Numbered from the stretch's first letter, positions 34,328 through 45,966 are shown. The stretch: 64,000 nt of DNA from Orientallactaga sibirica (GCA_036365145.1 JAEOAD010000029.1:25227001-25291000); one strand, 5' to 3'. A program made the numbers and translations. The notes: generated from the sequence alone by a model not told the origin.

Positions 34328-34480
34328 GTATGGGCATGTAAGAGCCTTTAACCACTGCAAATGAACCCCAGATACATGTACCACCTTTTGTATCTGTCCT
34401 ATCTGGATACTGGGGAATCAAGCCCAGGTCATTAGTCTTTGCAGGCAAGTGCCTTCACCACTTAACTATATTTATAGCCC
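34176..34480 (-). mobile_element. Dip-type SINE with expanded simple repeat
   Basis: Minus-strand head GGGCTATAAATATAGTTAAG and B-box region (GGGCTTGATTCCCCAGTATC) are diverged. The CT tract has become a ~120-bp compound microsatellite (see 34208-34328). The A-rich tail is at 34177-34204. Confidence 0.85.
34208..34328 (+). repeat. Compound microsatellite (CA)n (GA)n (CAGA)n
   Basis: Runs of CACACA, GAGAGA and about 12 CAGA units in series. On the minus strand this gives a spurious reading frame of repeated leucine, serine, valine and cysteine. Confidence 0.95.
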
Positions 34481-36058
34481 ACATCTCATATTTTGACTCA
34501 ATGAAGTTTCAAAATAAAATTATAAACTGAATTAATGAACTCTTGCTAAGTTTTTCCAGATGGGCTTCATAGTTAGTTATCAAAAATAATCTTTTCAATG
34601 TACTATTTAAACTCACTCTGCATGGATAGTAAGAAGGGACTTTCATGCTTTGGCGAAAACGCTAGGCATTCTGAGCAGGTAAGTATTGCTGAGTTAACTC
34701 TCAGTTATGCAATAAAGGTATAAATGTAAGTTTATGAAGATCAGATTACTTTTATCTATTTTGTACTTTAAAAATAATGGCATTCTTATTTTTAAAATCT
34801 CTTTTGTTAAATGCAAAGCCCTATTACAAGATATTTTCCAGATTTTTTGTATTTACATTAAATTCACATTCTTAAAAAGGATGACTCCTTGAAGGAGTCT
34901 TCATTTTTTAATAGAGGATTAAGTAATATTCAAAGTTCAGAGATTTGGCAATTTTTGAAAGTTTCAGAATTGGCTTAGTTGCTGCATATTCTACCCAGAT
35001 CAGTACTCTGGATCAGTCCTGGAGCTTCAACTGCATTTAACATACACCCGTATCACTAACCATCAAGAGATACAAGCTCAAGTCAGTGCAGGCAAATGAA
35101 AAAGTTGATGAAAAAAAAGAACTTATGAATGCTAGGCTGGGACGTTTTAAAGATTAAATTATGAAAGATTTATTTCAAAAGAGATGAGAAATAGGTGCAG
35201 GGAAAACAGAAAAGTTCCCCATTTGAGGGGCTTCCCCTTGACCTCTATGCTTGGGATAAGTCCATAAAAGGAAAAACCCCAGGAAAATCCACAGGTGATT
35301 AGGAGCAAGGTAACATGTGCAGGTAGTCAGCTAGGGACACTGGCCCCAAAGAAAATAAATGTTGCCCTTCCATGACCAGACCAGAGTGCCAGTTTGATTC
35401 AGTCTGATTCTGGGTGGGATATTTGAACTGAGATTAGACAGTGAAACAAGTAAAACAATTCATCATAATATTGTAAGCTGAGACAGAGGTATATGAACTA
35501 TAATAATGAGGTATCTTATTTCTCTGAAGGATAACTAGACCTTTCTTTATTACAGTAAAGTACAGGATTCCATGAAATCTATTAATATCATGGCCCATTT
35601 GATCTCATTGTGGAATGATTTTATGGTGTTACATTGTCTTTCTGGAAGGTAATTTTTGTTAACTTGGAGGCATCTAATCTTTTAGTGAAAGAAATAAATA
35701 ACGAACTTTGAGAACATAAATATGCTATCCTTTCTTTGTAAACCAACCTTTTGAGTATGGATCTGAATGTAATCCTAGGGAAGCCATAATTCTCAAGAAA
35801 GTGACTAAATGATCATAAAAGACTTATCCTTCATCGTGCTTATAAAAATCTTTCAATGCAATGTGGTCTGGGAGTTTACCAAGTGTTCTGAATCCCAAAG
35901 AAATCATTTTTATGTATAGACTGCACTCTATTGTAGTGAAGCATCAGTTTCCCATCCATACATATTTATGCTGTTAATAACAAAATGATATATATTTTGT
36001 ATCTCCAAATGATAGAAAGTGTGTGAAATTCATTCCTATAGAATAGTATAGTTCTTGT
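34481..36058. other. Mostly unassigned DNA; possible old LTR near 35125-35410
   Basis: 35125-35410 is less AT-rich and has a TTTATTTCAAAAGAGATGAG, GAAATAGGTGCAGGGAAAAC, AAGTTCCCC and GGGGCTTCCCCTTGACC order that looks like a decayed LTR or other repeat, but I cannot assign it. A perfect splice-donor consensus CAGGTAAGT lies at 34676-34684. The rest shows nothing recognised. Confidence 0.35.
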
Positions 36059-36209
36059 GGCTGGAGAGTTGGTTCAGTGATTAAGGAACTTGCCTGCAAA
36101 GCCTAAGGACCCGATTTCAATTCCCTAGTACTCACATAAAGTCAGATGCACAAAGTGGCACATGCCATCTGGAGTTCATGTTCAGTGGCTGGAGGCCTTG
36201 GGGCACCCG

Positions 36210-36265
<56 letters not shown>

Positions 36266-36292
36266 CTCAAATAAATAAATAAAATATTTTTT
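36059..36292 (+). mobile_element. Dip-type SINE, short form
   Basis: GGCTGGAGAGTTGGTTCAGT head, GATTTCAATTCCCTAGTACT B-box region, a (TC)n tract at 36211-36257 and a CAAATAAATAAATAAA tail. Confidence 0.94.
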
Positions 36293-37749
36293 AAAACTTT
36301 TAAAATAATAAATCTATTAGTGATAGCAATATTATTAATAAAACTAATCAAAATATAAGCCCTGCAAAAATATAATCAGGAGAAGCTTTGCTAACTCAGG
36401 TATAGTTTCATCATTACCCTTTGCTTCAGTTATGTTAGCATTGATGCCATTTTAATTACCTGTGTTCTTGGCATAGAAAAATCTCTGAACACAATCAATT
36501 TGAATGTGTTTTCTTTCTTCAGTCAATTAAACTTGGAACTGATGCTGTTTTGTTCTCATTTTGTTTTCAAAAATTATCCTTTTTCCAAAGGCAACTGATA
36601 GTTCTATCCTAAATCCTGTGTATTTATGGATTTACTAGATAGTTTTTCTTTTCTTCCCCCAGTGGAAATACGTTTCTTCCTTTGAGTTTGAAACCAAACA
36701 AATCAAGTGAGCCTGATGTAATGAGATAAATCTGTTTAAGATAAGTTTCCAAATTATGTTCCATCCATCCGCTAAAACTGCACTTGTCATTCTCAATCTA
36801 AGAACAAAAGGGCCATTTGTAGTTCAGGAGTCTCCTCAGTATCCTTCTCTATGTCCCTTCAGTTGGAACCGACCTTTCCTAACTCAGATGGCCCATTATT
36901 TATCACTAATTAAATGAGTTCATTTTGATGTCCCCACTATATTACTCGACCACCTTTTAAGTAGTATTCCTATTAGTATGCTCTCCCACCCTTCCCATGT
37001 TCCTCAATCTCCATTTTTAAATATAAATGTTGTTGCAATCTCTGATTACAAATGTGAAAATTTCCTGGAAAATATGTATATAGCCTTCTAGTTAAAAGAA
37101 CTATTATTTTACCACAAAGATTTTTATCATTTATCCAAAAACAAAAAAAAAAAGTGATAGTTTTTAATGTCTCAAGCATATGGACAAATGCATAGCCTCT
37201 ACCTCTTCCCCAACATTCTCTTCTGTAGGTGGTTATAAATGTTTAATACAAGTTTGATGAAGGATAATTGTCCTTTTACACACAGTTAAAATTTAGGTTA
37301 AGTCACTGACTACTGTGGAAAAAGAAGGTATAGTGATAGGGAGCCTACACCCTCAATTCAAACTTTAATAATTTTCTACCTTTAAATAACATGTACTTAA
37401 TTGCTGTGAGACAGTTACTCAGTTTACTGTGAGGCAAATAGGTTATACTATACTGTATTTACATTTAGGTTCTAAAGAAAAAAATCTATAGAGAAAACTA
37501 TGCAATATATAATTTGTCCAGATTAATTTTCATTTGAGGAAAGGAAAAGAGTTCTGAAGTATCTCAAAGCAGTTTAATTAGAAGTCCTCCAGTAAGACAA
37601 CTATTGGGAAACAGTAGTGTATGGTGGTGGAAAACAAATGCTTCCTTGAAAGGAAGGAAAACTTTAAAAATACTTAAATGGCTAAGCTGACTTAGTGCAG
37701 ATAAGAATTAAACTTGTCAATTTTAACAAAAATTGAAAAAAATGTTAAA
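36293..37749. other. AT-rich intergenic DNA, nothing recognised
   Basis: No gene or named repeat seen. Confidence 0.45.
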
Positions 37750-37917
37750 ATGGTTTCTTTATATATGTGTGTGTATGTGTGTGCATGAATATGCCAGAGC
37801 CTCTTGCTGCTACAGATAAATGCCCATGTAGCTCTCTGTGGGTGGTTGGAAGATCAAACCTGGGCTGACAGGTTTTGCAACAAGTGCCTCTAATGGCTCA
37901 GCCATCTCCCCAGCCCC
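37750..37917 (-). mobile_element. Old B2/B3-like SINE (minus strand)
   Basis: Ends on the plus strand with GGCTCAGCCATCTCCCCAGC, the reversed head; inside is GGAAGATCAAACCTGGGCTG (B-box region) and a GTGTGTGTATGTGTG tail. Confidence 0.75.
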
Positions 37918-38144
37918 TATGTTGAATTTTTTTTTAACTTTTCATGGTAGAGTAATATGTACTTCAGAATATATTTCACTGTCTTGGTTTGCTATTATTA
38001 TTATTATTTCTGGTAATTCAATTCAACCTCATTTAAAAAAATGTAATACAAAACTGAAAACAAAATCAAAGGTCCTACTCACAGTGGCCTTACTGTACAA
38101 ACTCCCTAAAAGTTATTAATTTTACAAAGTTTCCATGACGGCTG
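37918..38144. other. Unassigned AT-rich spacer
   Basis: Nothing recognised; contains a short (ATT)n run at 37993-38009. Confidence 0.4.
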
Positions 38145-38396
38145 GAGAGATGGTTCAGTGGATGTAGCTCTTGGTGTGCAAACACATGAATACCTAAGTC
38201 AGGATCCTCAGAACACACACATACAAGCCAGATAGCAGGCATTTGTAATCTCAGTGTGACTATTGGAAGAAGGAAGGCAGAAACAGAAGAATTCCCAGAA
38301 GCTCCCAGGTCAGCACAACTTGGGAATACAGCAGTGAACCATGAGAGACACTGCTTCATATGGGGCTGAAAGGAAGGGCTGCACTCACACATGAAG

Positions 38397-38400
<4 letters not shown>
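38141..38400 (+). mobile_element. Old B2/B3-like SINE
   Basis: GGCTGGAGAGATGGTTCAGT head, TAAGTCAGGATCCTCAGAAC B-box region, AGCCAGATAGCAGGCATTTG middle, and a CTGCACTCACACATGAAGAT end that runs into a CA microsatellite. Confidence 0.75.

Positions 38401-38430
<30 letters not shown>
38401..38430 (+). repeat. (CA)n microsatellite
   Basis: About 15 CA units at the tail of the preceding SINE. Confidence 0.95.
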
Positions 38431-38432
<2 letters not shown>

Positions 38433-38651
38433 CTTCCATGAATCTGATAAAAAGTCTAAACATACACGCACACAGTATGAGCATAGTATACATTTATCAA
38501 CATGGATATGCATAGAAGTTTACAGAAAGAATGAGATTTCCATGTTGGACTCATGAGAACCAGAGACTTAATAAGTGCAGTGACTTTCAAGTACTATAGT
38601 TTAACTCATGACTGTCTTGTAAAAAAAAAAAAAAAAAAAACATGTTTTAGA

Positions 38652-38834
38652 GCCGGGTGTGGTGGCGCACACCTTTAATCCCAGCACTCGGGAGGCAGAG
38701 GTAGGAGGATCACTGTGAGTTTGAGGCCACCTTGAGACTACATAGTTAATTCCAGGTCAGCCTGGACCAGAGTGAGACCCTACCTCAAAAAACCAAAAAA
38801 CAAAAAAACAAAAAACAAACAAACAAAAAAAAAA
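38652..38834 (+). mobile_element. B1 SINE with target duplication
   Basis: GCCGGGTGTGGTGGCGCACA to GAGACCCTACC and an AAACC/AAAC-rich tail. ACATGTTTTAGA occurs just before (about 38640) and just after (38835-38846), each preceded by a long A run, giving a target duplication of at least 12 bp. It is the best-preserved B1 here and keeps the CpG-rich head. Confidence 0.96.
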
Positions 38835-38847
38835 ACATGTTTTAGAT

Positions 38848-39376
38848 GCTTACTACCAAACTTGGCACTATTGGGAGTGGTGGGACTTTTTGGAGGTGTG
38901 GCATAGTAGAAGGTCCTTGAAAGTGTTCCTCAAAACCTACAAGCTAATATTGATACAACAATCCCCCTTCATCTTCCCTGTTTGTTTTCCTATGACCCTT
39001 ATGAGATGAGAAGTTTTTTCTGTTTGGGTCACCTACCACCACCATGTATACTGCCTGTTTGCAGGCCCATAATCAGCGGGCCAAATGATCATGAAATGAA
39101 ATGAAACATACAGTCACCTAAGCAATTTCTCTTAACAAGTTGATTTATCTCAACTATTTATTACAATAATTTAGATCTTACATCTTTCACTACATTACAC
39201 ATTATGTGATACATCCAAATTTCTATTTTATAACAATTTCTATGTGTAAGCTAAATTTATTTTTATTTGACATATTACATTGATGACTGCCTTTTATCAA
39301 CATCTGAAATATATACTCCAATTACATGTTGTATAATGAATCTATAAACATTTGTTTGTGTTCTGAAACAATGATA

Positions 39377-39378
<2 letters not shown>
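38848..39378. other. Unassigned intergenic DNA
   Basis: No gene or named repeat seen. Confidence 0.4.

Positions 39379-39379
<1 letters not shown>

Positions 39380-39428
<49 letters not shown>
39380..39428 (+). repeat. (CA)n(TA)n microsatellite
   Basis: About 20 CA units followed by TATATATA. Confidence 0.95.
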
Positions 39429-39429
<1 letters not shown>

Positions 39430-39592
39430 GCAAAGGTAAACAATTTTAAATGGAAATGAGGCTATAATATGCTACCTTCAGGTAAGTCCATAGGACCTCA
39501 TTTCTTGGTCGGTAATATTTAAGGAAAAACTTTAAAAGTTTTATTTTTAATATAATATATATATAAAATATATATGTATATTCTTTGTAAAA

Positions 39593-39793
39593 TATTTTTA
39601 TTTATTTATTTGGAAGCAGAGAAAGATAGGAGAGAGAGAGCATGAGAGAGAAAGAGTGGATGTGCCAGAGTCTCTAGCCACTGCTGCAAAGGAACTCCAG
39701 AAGCATTTGCCACTGTGCATCTGGCTTTATGTAGGCACTGGGGAATTAAACCAAGGTCATTAGGTCTTAACCACTGAGCAATATCTCCAGCCC
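39593..39793 (-). mobile_element. Dip-type SINE
   Basis: On the minus strand: GGGCTGGAGATATTGCTCAG head, TTTAATTCCCCAGTGCC B-box region, a CT tract and an AAATAAATAAA tail. Confidence 0.93.
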
Positions 39794-40644
39794 ATGATTT
39801 TGAGTTATATTAAAATGACCACTCTCATTCACATTTAATCACATTTAATATTTAATGCCTCGAAAAACAGTATTCTTATTTGATTATCCATGAATAGTCT
39901 GCCGATAAGTTTTATTGAGTTTATTAACCAATATATCTGCTCCTTTATGAGAAGTCAGGATTCCATTTTTCAGCAGTGTAAATGACATATTAATATCTTT
40001 AAATTCCATGTTTTGATACATTCTTTCTTTATTCTATCATATGCATTATTGAAAATTTGTATTAAATTGCCAACTATATATGCTTATCCATTTTTCTTCA
40101 TACAGAACACTCACACGCATCCATTAAGACACTGATTGTACAGATGAGCTATAAGAATATCTTCTAGTTGATTATTTCCTTCCCTGGCATCCCATTTCTT
40201 CATTCTGAAGAAGCACAATATAGTCAGACAAAAAGAGTTACGTTTAATTTTCAATTTACATTGACCTTTTTATTATTAAATAATATTTAAATTTATCTAC
40301 AATTATCACATTGTTTTCATTTGAGTTATTTTTATAATACTAATTTCATTTGTTCCTCCATATTTTAATTCTTACCATCAGACCATTCTGTTGCCATGGG
40401 CTGTCATTAGCTGCTTTAAATAGAACTATACTCTACTAACATCCCACCATGTATATGAATGGAGGATGAGGAAAAGAAGTTGTGAAATCTTAAAATGTTA
40501 TGATCACCACCTACAATTTTAATTTTTTTACTTCATTAAAATACTGAGTTCATTTCACATATAATGTTTTTGTTTCACCACCATTTCCATGTCTGACCAC
40601 TACTACTGTGTCTTATCATATAACATTCTATACGTACTTAAAAC
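39794..40644. other. AT-rich intergenic DNA, nothing recognised
   Basis: No gene or named repeat seen. Confidence 0.4.
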
Positions 40645-40800
40645 CAGGCAAAGGGTGGAGTTCCACCTTTAAAAACTACCCCAATGAGGAGGGTCCTTTC
40701 AGAGAAGGGAAGACAGGGAGGAAGCTATCAAAGGCACCAACATGAATGTATTCATATTATGAGCATAACTAATAAAATAAATGATAAATTAAAAAAAAAA
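40645..40800 (+). mobile_element. L1 3' end fragment
   Basis: CCCCAATGAGGAGGGTCCTT, GGCACCAACATGAATGTATT, CATATTATGAGCATAACTAA and TAAAATAAATGAT plus an A tail match the termini at 31560-31650 and 33480-33590. Strongly 5'-truncated. Confidence 0.8.
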
Positions 40801-41086
40801 ACTAAACAGGCATTTTAGACAACACATTCTTGGCAATGGAACTTGGACAACATCTCTCAAACATGGTAGAGAAAGTTCTCACTTTGTATATAAAAAACAG
40901 CCAGTTATCAACTGTCACAGAAACAAAGTTGGAAAATTTCAAAGAACTGTTTAAACTATTTCTTAAAGAAACTTCCTCCATTTTGAGGATTTGTGTGTTT
41001 TCTAAGTTCAGCAAAAGTCTTTGGACAGTTCTCAATGTATTGATAGTAACCCATTTTATTTCAACTTTCACTGTAAAAATATTTTC

Positions 41087-41087
<1 letters not shown>

Positions 41088-41127
<40 letters not shown>

Positions 41128-41153
41128 ACAGAGAGAGAGAGAGAGAACAAAAA

Positions 41154-41196
<43 letters not shown>

Positions 41197-41197
41197 A
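41088..41197 (+). repeat. Compound microsatellite (CA)n (GA)n (AAAT)n
   Basis: About 18 CA units, a GAGA run and about 12 AAAT units end to end, abutting the 3' end of the NPM1 pseudogene. Confidence 0.96.
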
Positions 41198-42106
41198 GGC
41201 TTCCTCCAGAGATCTTAAATAGCCTCCTGGTCAGTCATCCAGAAGCAATTCTTCACATAATTGATAAACCTGGCTTCCACATTGACAAGAGAACCACTCT
41301 TTTCTGTACTTGCTTACATTTTTGCTTTAATGCAAAAACAGTCCTTCAACAGAACTAGGTCCTTTTGGTGTTTTTAGGAGTTTTTCCTGTTTTTTTTTTT
41401 TTTTTTTTTTTTTTTAAGTCATCTTGATCTTTTGATCTTGGTCTTGAGGATTTTAAGTGTTTTCCATTCTGGTGTGATTTTTGTGCACTTATGGCTGGAA
41501 TATCTCATATAGTTTTCTTCACTGAAGCTTTTTCTTCATCTTCATCATTGTCAAAATCATCATCATCATCTTTATCATCCTCATCATCATCTTTATCCTG
41601 ATCCTTCCCTTCATCAGCAACAAGTTTTACTTCTTTTTTTTTCATGGAAACTTGCTACTGCCTCCAGGTAGAGATGAATTTTCAGACATACCAAAGAGTT
41701 TGATGTCCTTCTCTTCATCTTCTCACTGTGCATGCTCCTCCACAATTACTTATTGCTGTCTAATAATATGCACATGCTCTGAACCACACTTCAACAGTAA
41801 TACCACAGGTGGTGAAATTTCAGACCCCCCCAGAGAAACCAGTGTTACTTATTTGGACTGCATTCATAACTCATTGCCTCTGTCTCAACAATGTGCAGGT
41901 CATCTCTTGCCTCATCCCCTAAACTGATCATTTTAGTGACAACTGGTGCTCATTTTCATAATTATCCACCTTAAAGTGTTTATCTTTTTTGGTCTTCTTT
42001 TTGCATTGAAAATGAGTTCTGAGGCCTCAGGTGGCCCGTATGATGTCTATTGAATCTTCCATTGGGGGAGGGGGTGACTTGCACTTCCTTGTGAGAAAAG
42101 GTGGAC
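41198..42106 (-). pseudogene. Npm1-ps: Processed pseudogene of nucleophosmin (NPM1)
   Basis: Read on the minus strand from 42062, ATGGAAGATTCAATAGACAT is the start of NPM1 (MEDS...). It continues through the oligomerisation core (DKHFKVDNYENEHQLSLK, DELHIVETEAM, FEISPPVVLL, CGSEHVHIIRQQ), the acidic tract (minus strand of 41535-41600, GATGATGAT repeats coding D/E), the KK...NQNGK linker and the C-terminal helix region ([13 protein letters not shown] frame and its neighbours, corresponding to [22 protein letters not shown]). There are no introns. A ~40-base piece of 5' UTR is present (to ~42106). Frameshifts and stops abound, and the A run in the KKQEK region is expanded to ~26 (41390-41415). 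It ends just before the normal stop, in an (AAAT)n tract, so the 3' UTR is missing. NPM1 has many processed copies in mammals. Confidence 0.92.
41390..41415 (+). repeat. Poly-T tract inside the NPM1 pseudogene
   Basis: 26 T on the plus strand, that is an A run on the pseudogene strand where functional NPM1 has about 6 A. Confidence 0.9.
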
Positions 42107-42115
42107 ATAGACAAC

Positions 42116-42478
42116 AGAGGTAGTTTGAATAGATGTCCCCCAATATATACAATGTTTATTAGTTTGTAGTTTGCATCTACAGCCACTTGGCTGGAGGTGA
42201 TGTCACTGGATCTTAAGGTGTAGTGGTGGGTTTAGGATTTCAATCTAAAGATATGCAAAGTGTGCCTAGTTGGAGTTCCTGAGGTGTGCTGTACTGTGTG
42301 GCTTTTGGTTTTTGGCTTTTGGCTTTCTCTCTCTCTGCCTGGTACTGTAAGAACAGGCCAGCCTCTTCTGCAATTACGGAACTTCCCCTGGATCTGTAAG
42401 CTTCAATAAATATCACTTCCTCCATAACTGTGCCTGGTCTGGAAGTTCATCTCAGTGAACCTGAAGCTGTCTGTTACA
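42116..42478 (+). mobile_element. Solo LTR, ERVL-MaLR type
   Basis: Close relative of 5724-6081: GGTAGTTTGAATAGATGTCC start, TTAAGGTGTAGTGGTGGGTT, CAAAGTGTGCCTAGTTGGAG, GGAACTTCCCCTGGATCTGT, CTTCAATAAATATC, and CTGTCTGTTACA end. The first two bases are mutated (AG for TG). Target duplication ACAAC/AAAAC (4 of 5). Confidence 0.88.
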
Positions 42479-42482
42479 AAAA

Positions 42483-43050
42483 CTAACTATTGTCCCTGAG
42501 AGAAGATGCAATGAATGGAATCACACCAGGGGTGACTTTAAGTTTTTTTCCATGGTTTATATCCTTGAGTTATATCCAGGGATAATAACTTGTCAGTACA
42601 TTCAACTCAACACAAAAGTCTTGCAGTACTAGGCTGACTGCTATGACCTAGAATGACACATATAGACAATCTTCTTCTATGCATATGCATTCTGCAGATA
42701 GAATGTGAAGCAGTGTTCTCGTTTTGGGCATAAAATATTCAAAATCCACCATTCATTAAAGAATAATAAAATTGGGTTTTAAACTTGTAAGGAAGACATT
42801 ACAAGAAATTTACTTAGGAAACTATCCTTAACTCTGTACATCAATACAAATAATAAGCTACCACATGCATATTTCTGGACTGTAGAGCTTTTCATAGCTA
42901 CTTGATTTACTAATAAAGAGAGAGAGACATAGAAGATAGTCACATCAGAGAATCCCAAAATGGTGGAGATTATAGATTATAAAAAGCCGTGAGGTACCCC
43001 TTCTAGCAGGAACAACCATGGCAGATGGAAATCAGATACTAGAGTAAAAA
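42483..43050. other. Unassigned intergenic DNA
   Basis: No gene or named repeat seen. Confidence 0.4.
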
Positions 43051-43054
43051 AAGC

Positions 43055-44930
43055 CTTCTACATCCTTAGCCATCAGGAAAATGCAAATTAAAACTACTTT
43101 GAGATTCCAACTCACTCCTGTCAGAATGGCTACCATCAAGAAAACAAATGACAAAAAGTCTTGTCAAGGATGCAGAAAAAGAGGAACACTTCTACACTGT
43201 TGATGGGAATGTAATCTGGTCCAGCGATTGTGGAAATAAGTGTGGAGGTCCTTCAGACAGCTAAAAATAGACTTACCACATGATCCAGCTATAGCACTCC
43301 TAGGCATATATCCAAAGGACTCTTCTCACTACCTTAGAGATACTTGTACAGCTATGTTTATTGCTGCTCTATTCACAATAGCTAGGAAATAGAACCAGCC
43401 TAGATGTCCTTCCACAGATGAATGGATAATAAAGATGTTGTACATTTCCACAATGGAATTCTATTCAGTGGTAAAGAAAAATGAAATTGTGAAATTTTCT
43501 GGGAAATGGAGGGATCTGGAAAGGATTATACTAAGTGAGGTAACCCAGGCTCAGAAAGCCAAACGTTGCATGTTCTCTGTCATATGTGTATCCTAGTTAC
43601 AAATGTATAGACTTGTGTGTCAGCTGGAACCAAAAAATGGTAGCAGAGGCCAGTAAGCTAGAAAAAGCTTATAAGGGCAGGAGAGGGAAGGACTTAAGGG
43701 GATGGTATTGTATATATGAAATAGAAGAACAGGTTACAGGGAGGGGAAAAGCCTACGTGAGGCCAGGGGAAGAGAATGTATAAAAGAAGGGCGGGGGAAG
43801 GGTCAATCAAAATTCAAGATATTCTGAATAAGACTTATGTAAACCTATTTTCTTGAATAATTGCACATCCAGAAGCTATAGATTGTTACTAGAAAATTTT
43901 CAATGCCTGGGATGGGATACCTTCCAGTGAGTTGTTGGTCAGGAAGTTCCCAGTTGCCTCCCAAACAATAAAGGCTATGGCCAAGGCCCTTGGTTTCCCT
44001 TGAGAAACAGATGGTAAGACCCTATTGCTGAATTCCTCATTTGCCTGAGAGGCAAGGTCATGGAGAAATCAAGCTGGAGCTGAGGTGAAAACCTCCCTGT
44101 AGACCGGCCAACTGAAAGCTGGAAAAAGCTGCACTACATGCAGCCGTATGGGAGAAAGAAATCATCAGCAGTGAAAACAGTGGACACAGGAAAACTCAAG
44201 TTTGGACAGACAGGCCAAATGACCGAATGGGTGCAATAGTGGCATGTCTGCTCTTGGGGAAACCGACGGCTCCCTAATTGGACTGAAGGCCCACTCTAGG
44301 GGAGGGAATACATGTCTGGTACTGAAAAAAAACTAATCAAAAGTCTATGGCAGAGGAGGTCATGAGCCTTAGGGGTGTAAAGACTGCTCTTCTCTGGCTA
44401 AATGTATATATTATTCCCAACAAACTGCCCTGAAAGCACTGTATTAAATGTTCATATTCACATATTAATGCTATTCTCACTTCTGGTTAGAGAAGCTTCC
44501 CTTTTCAGATGGCGATGACCACTGGGATGATCCAAAAGGCAACATAGTGCTGAGAAGAAGAGACAGAGGAGTGTCCAGCACTGAAACATCTCTGTTACAC
44601 CCTTCAAGGCTCAGGGTCTATTGCAGAAGAGGGGGCAGAAAGAATGTAATAGCCAAAGGAAGGGCACTACTCCTTACAATGCAACTGTCCAGACAGAAAT
44701 TGGCCTTGATATCCATGACCTTGCAGTGCCTAGCAATACCTTCATAAAACCCTCATAATAGGAGAAAAAGATAATGACATCAAATTAAACGAGACACTAA
44801 TGGAGAGACGGAGGGGATATGATGGAGAGTGGAGTTCTGAAGGGAAATGGGGGAAGGGAGGGAAATATGGTTTATTGTCTGTAAGTATATAAGTTGTCTA
44901 TAAAAAAGTGAAAAAAAGATAGAATGATTA
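43055..44930 (+). mobile_element. 5'-truncated L1 LINE (ORF2 C-terminus and 3' UTR)
   Basis: Begins in the last ~170 codons of ORF2 (CATCAGGAAAATGCAAATTA, a cysteine-rich region, and ATGGAATTCTATTCAGTGGT near 43452); ORF2 ends near 43592. The ~1.3-kb 3' UTR is colinear with the full-length L1 at 8867-10673 and ends GATATGATGGAGAGTGGAGT, GTTTATTGTCTGTAAG and AAGTTGTCTATAAAAAAG. Because it lacks the two SINEs found in the full-length copy, it shows their insertion points cleanly. Confidence 0.93.
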
Positions 44931-44983
44931 TTATATTATAGAATACAATTATAATCCAAGAGATGTTGGATATTTGGATGAAT

Positions 44984-45038
44984 AAAAATAAAAATAAAAT
45001 AAAATAAAATAAAATAAAATAAAATAAAATAAAATAAA
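44984..45038 (+). repeat. (AAAAT)n microsatellite
   Basis: About 10 units. Confidence 0.95.
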
Positions 45039-45039
45039 G

Positions 45040-45835
45040 CTTCCAAAGGGAGAGTGTATATGGGGACAAGGAACAATTTATTTTTTTTATTCTGTAGGAC
45101 ATCTCATGAGAATAGGGCAAATAACTTGTGAAAAGTAGTAGAGAGCTATTATTAGTTTAATAGTGGCAAGTGCACTAGATCTCTAGCAAATGTCCTTGTT
45201 TCAAATTTTGTTGATAATGTTTAGATATGTAAATAAGGTATTTTGACCACAATCCATTTTAGTTGCATTACCTTGAGCATTTCCCCATCCCATTCCCCAT
45301 GTACCCCTACTTTAGCCTTTGTGGAAGACAGTATGCTTTGAGATATTCCCCATTTTCAAAATTGTTAAGGTGAGCCTAATGAATGTTACTAAATATTTTA
45401 ATCTGAAAACATCAAAAGAGAATATATTCTGATACTTATGAATTCTCAGATATCTCAGTTGGATTGAATGGGAAAGATGTGTTGACATTTGTGGGACTTT
45501 TGTGATAGATGGCCACTTATTTCAGATTATCTTCTTTTTTTTTCTTTAGGACTTTATAACATATAAGAAAATGTTTGCAACTTTATAGACCTTGTCAAAG
45601 AAAAGTTACTTGACAATGCAATTAGGTACAAGATAACAGTGAAAGTACTTCAATTTTTTATAATGGTTGATAATGCAGAATTTATTGTTAATAAAGTCAA
45701 TGGTGATATAGCCACACAATGTATCACTTAACAATTGTTGGCTTAAGGTTTATGGTGGAAAATGAAGAAATAAAATATATTGTAAATTTTCAAAAGGAAG
45801 GTTTTTGTACTTTAGTTTATGGATTAGATAAGTTT
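45040..45835. other. AT-rich intergenic DNA, nothing recognised
   Basis: No gene or named repeat seen. Confidence 0.4.
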
Positions 45836-45966
45836 TTTTTTTTTTTTTTCCCCTCACACAGCGTCTCTCTATGTAACTCATCCTATTGTGAATTATATAT
45901 GTAGACTAGGCTGGTATTGAAACTCATCAGCCTCTGAAGTCCTGGGAGTATAGGAGTAGGCCTAGA
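45833..45966 (-). mobile_element. B1-like SINE (minus strand), old
   Basis: A T run (45833-45849), then CAGCGTCTCTCTATGTAACT, TAGACTAGGCTGGTATTGAA and CTGAAGTCCTGGGAGTATAG are the reversed B1 blocks. Confidence 0.8.

Noticed and set aside
34191..34448. Cysteine/valine/serine-rich frame that looks like a repeat protein
   Set aside because: It is the translation of a compound CA/GA/CAGA microsatellite inside a Dip SINE.
39380..39428. Regularly spaced short repeats, CRISPR-like at first glance
   Set aside because: Plain CA/TA microsatellites without spacers, in a mammalian genome.
40802..41156. Overlapping frames of ~105 residues on both strands
   Set aside because: They run into (CA)n/(GA)n on one side and show no domain; likely chance frames.
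41652..41927. 91-residue plus-strand frame
   Set aside because: Antisense to the NPM1 processed pseudogene.
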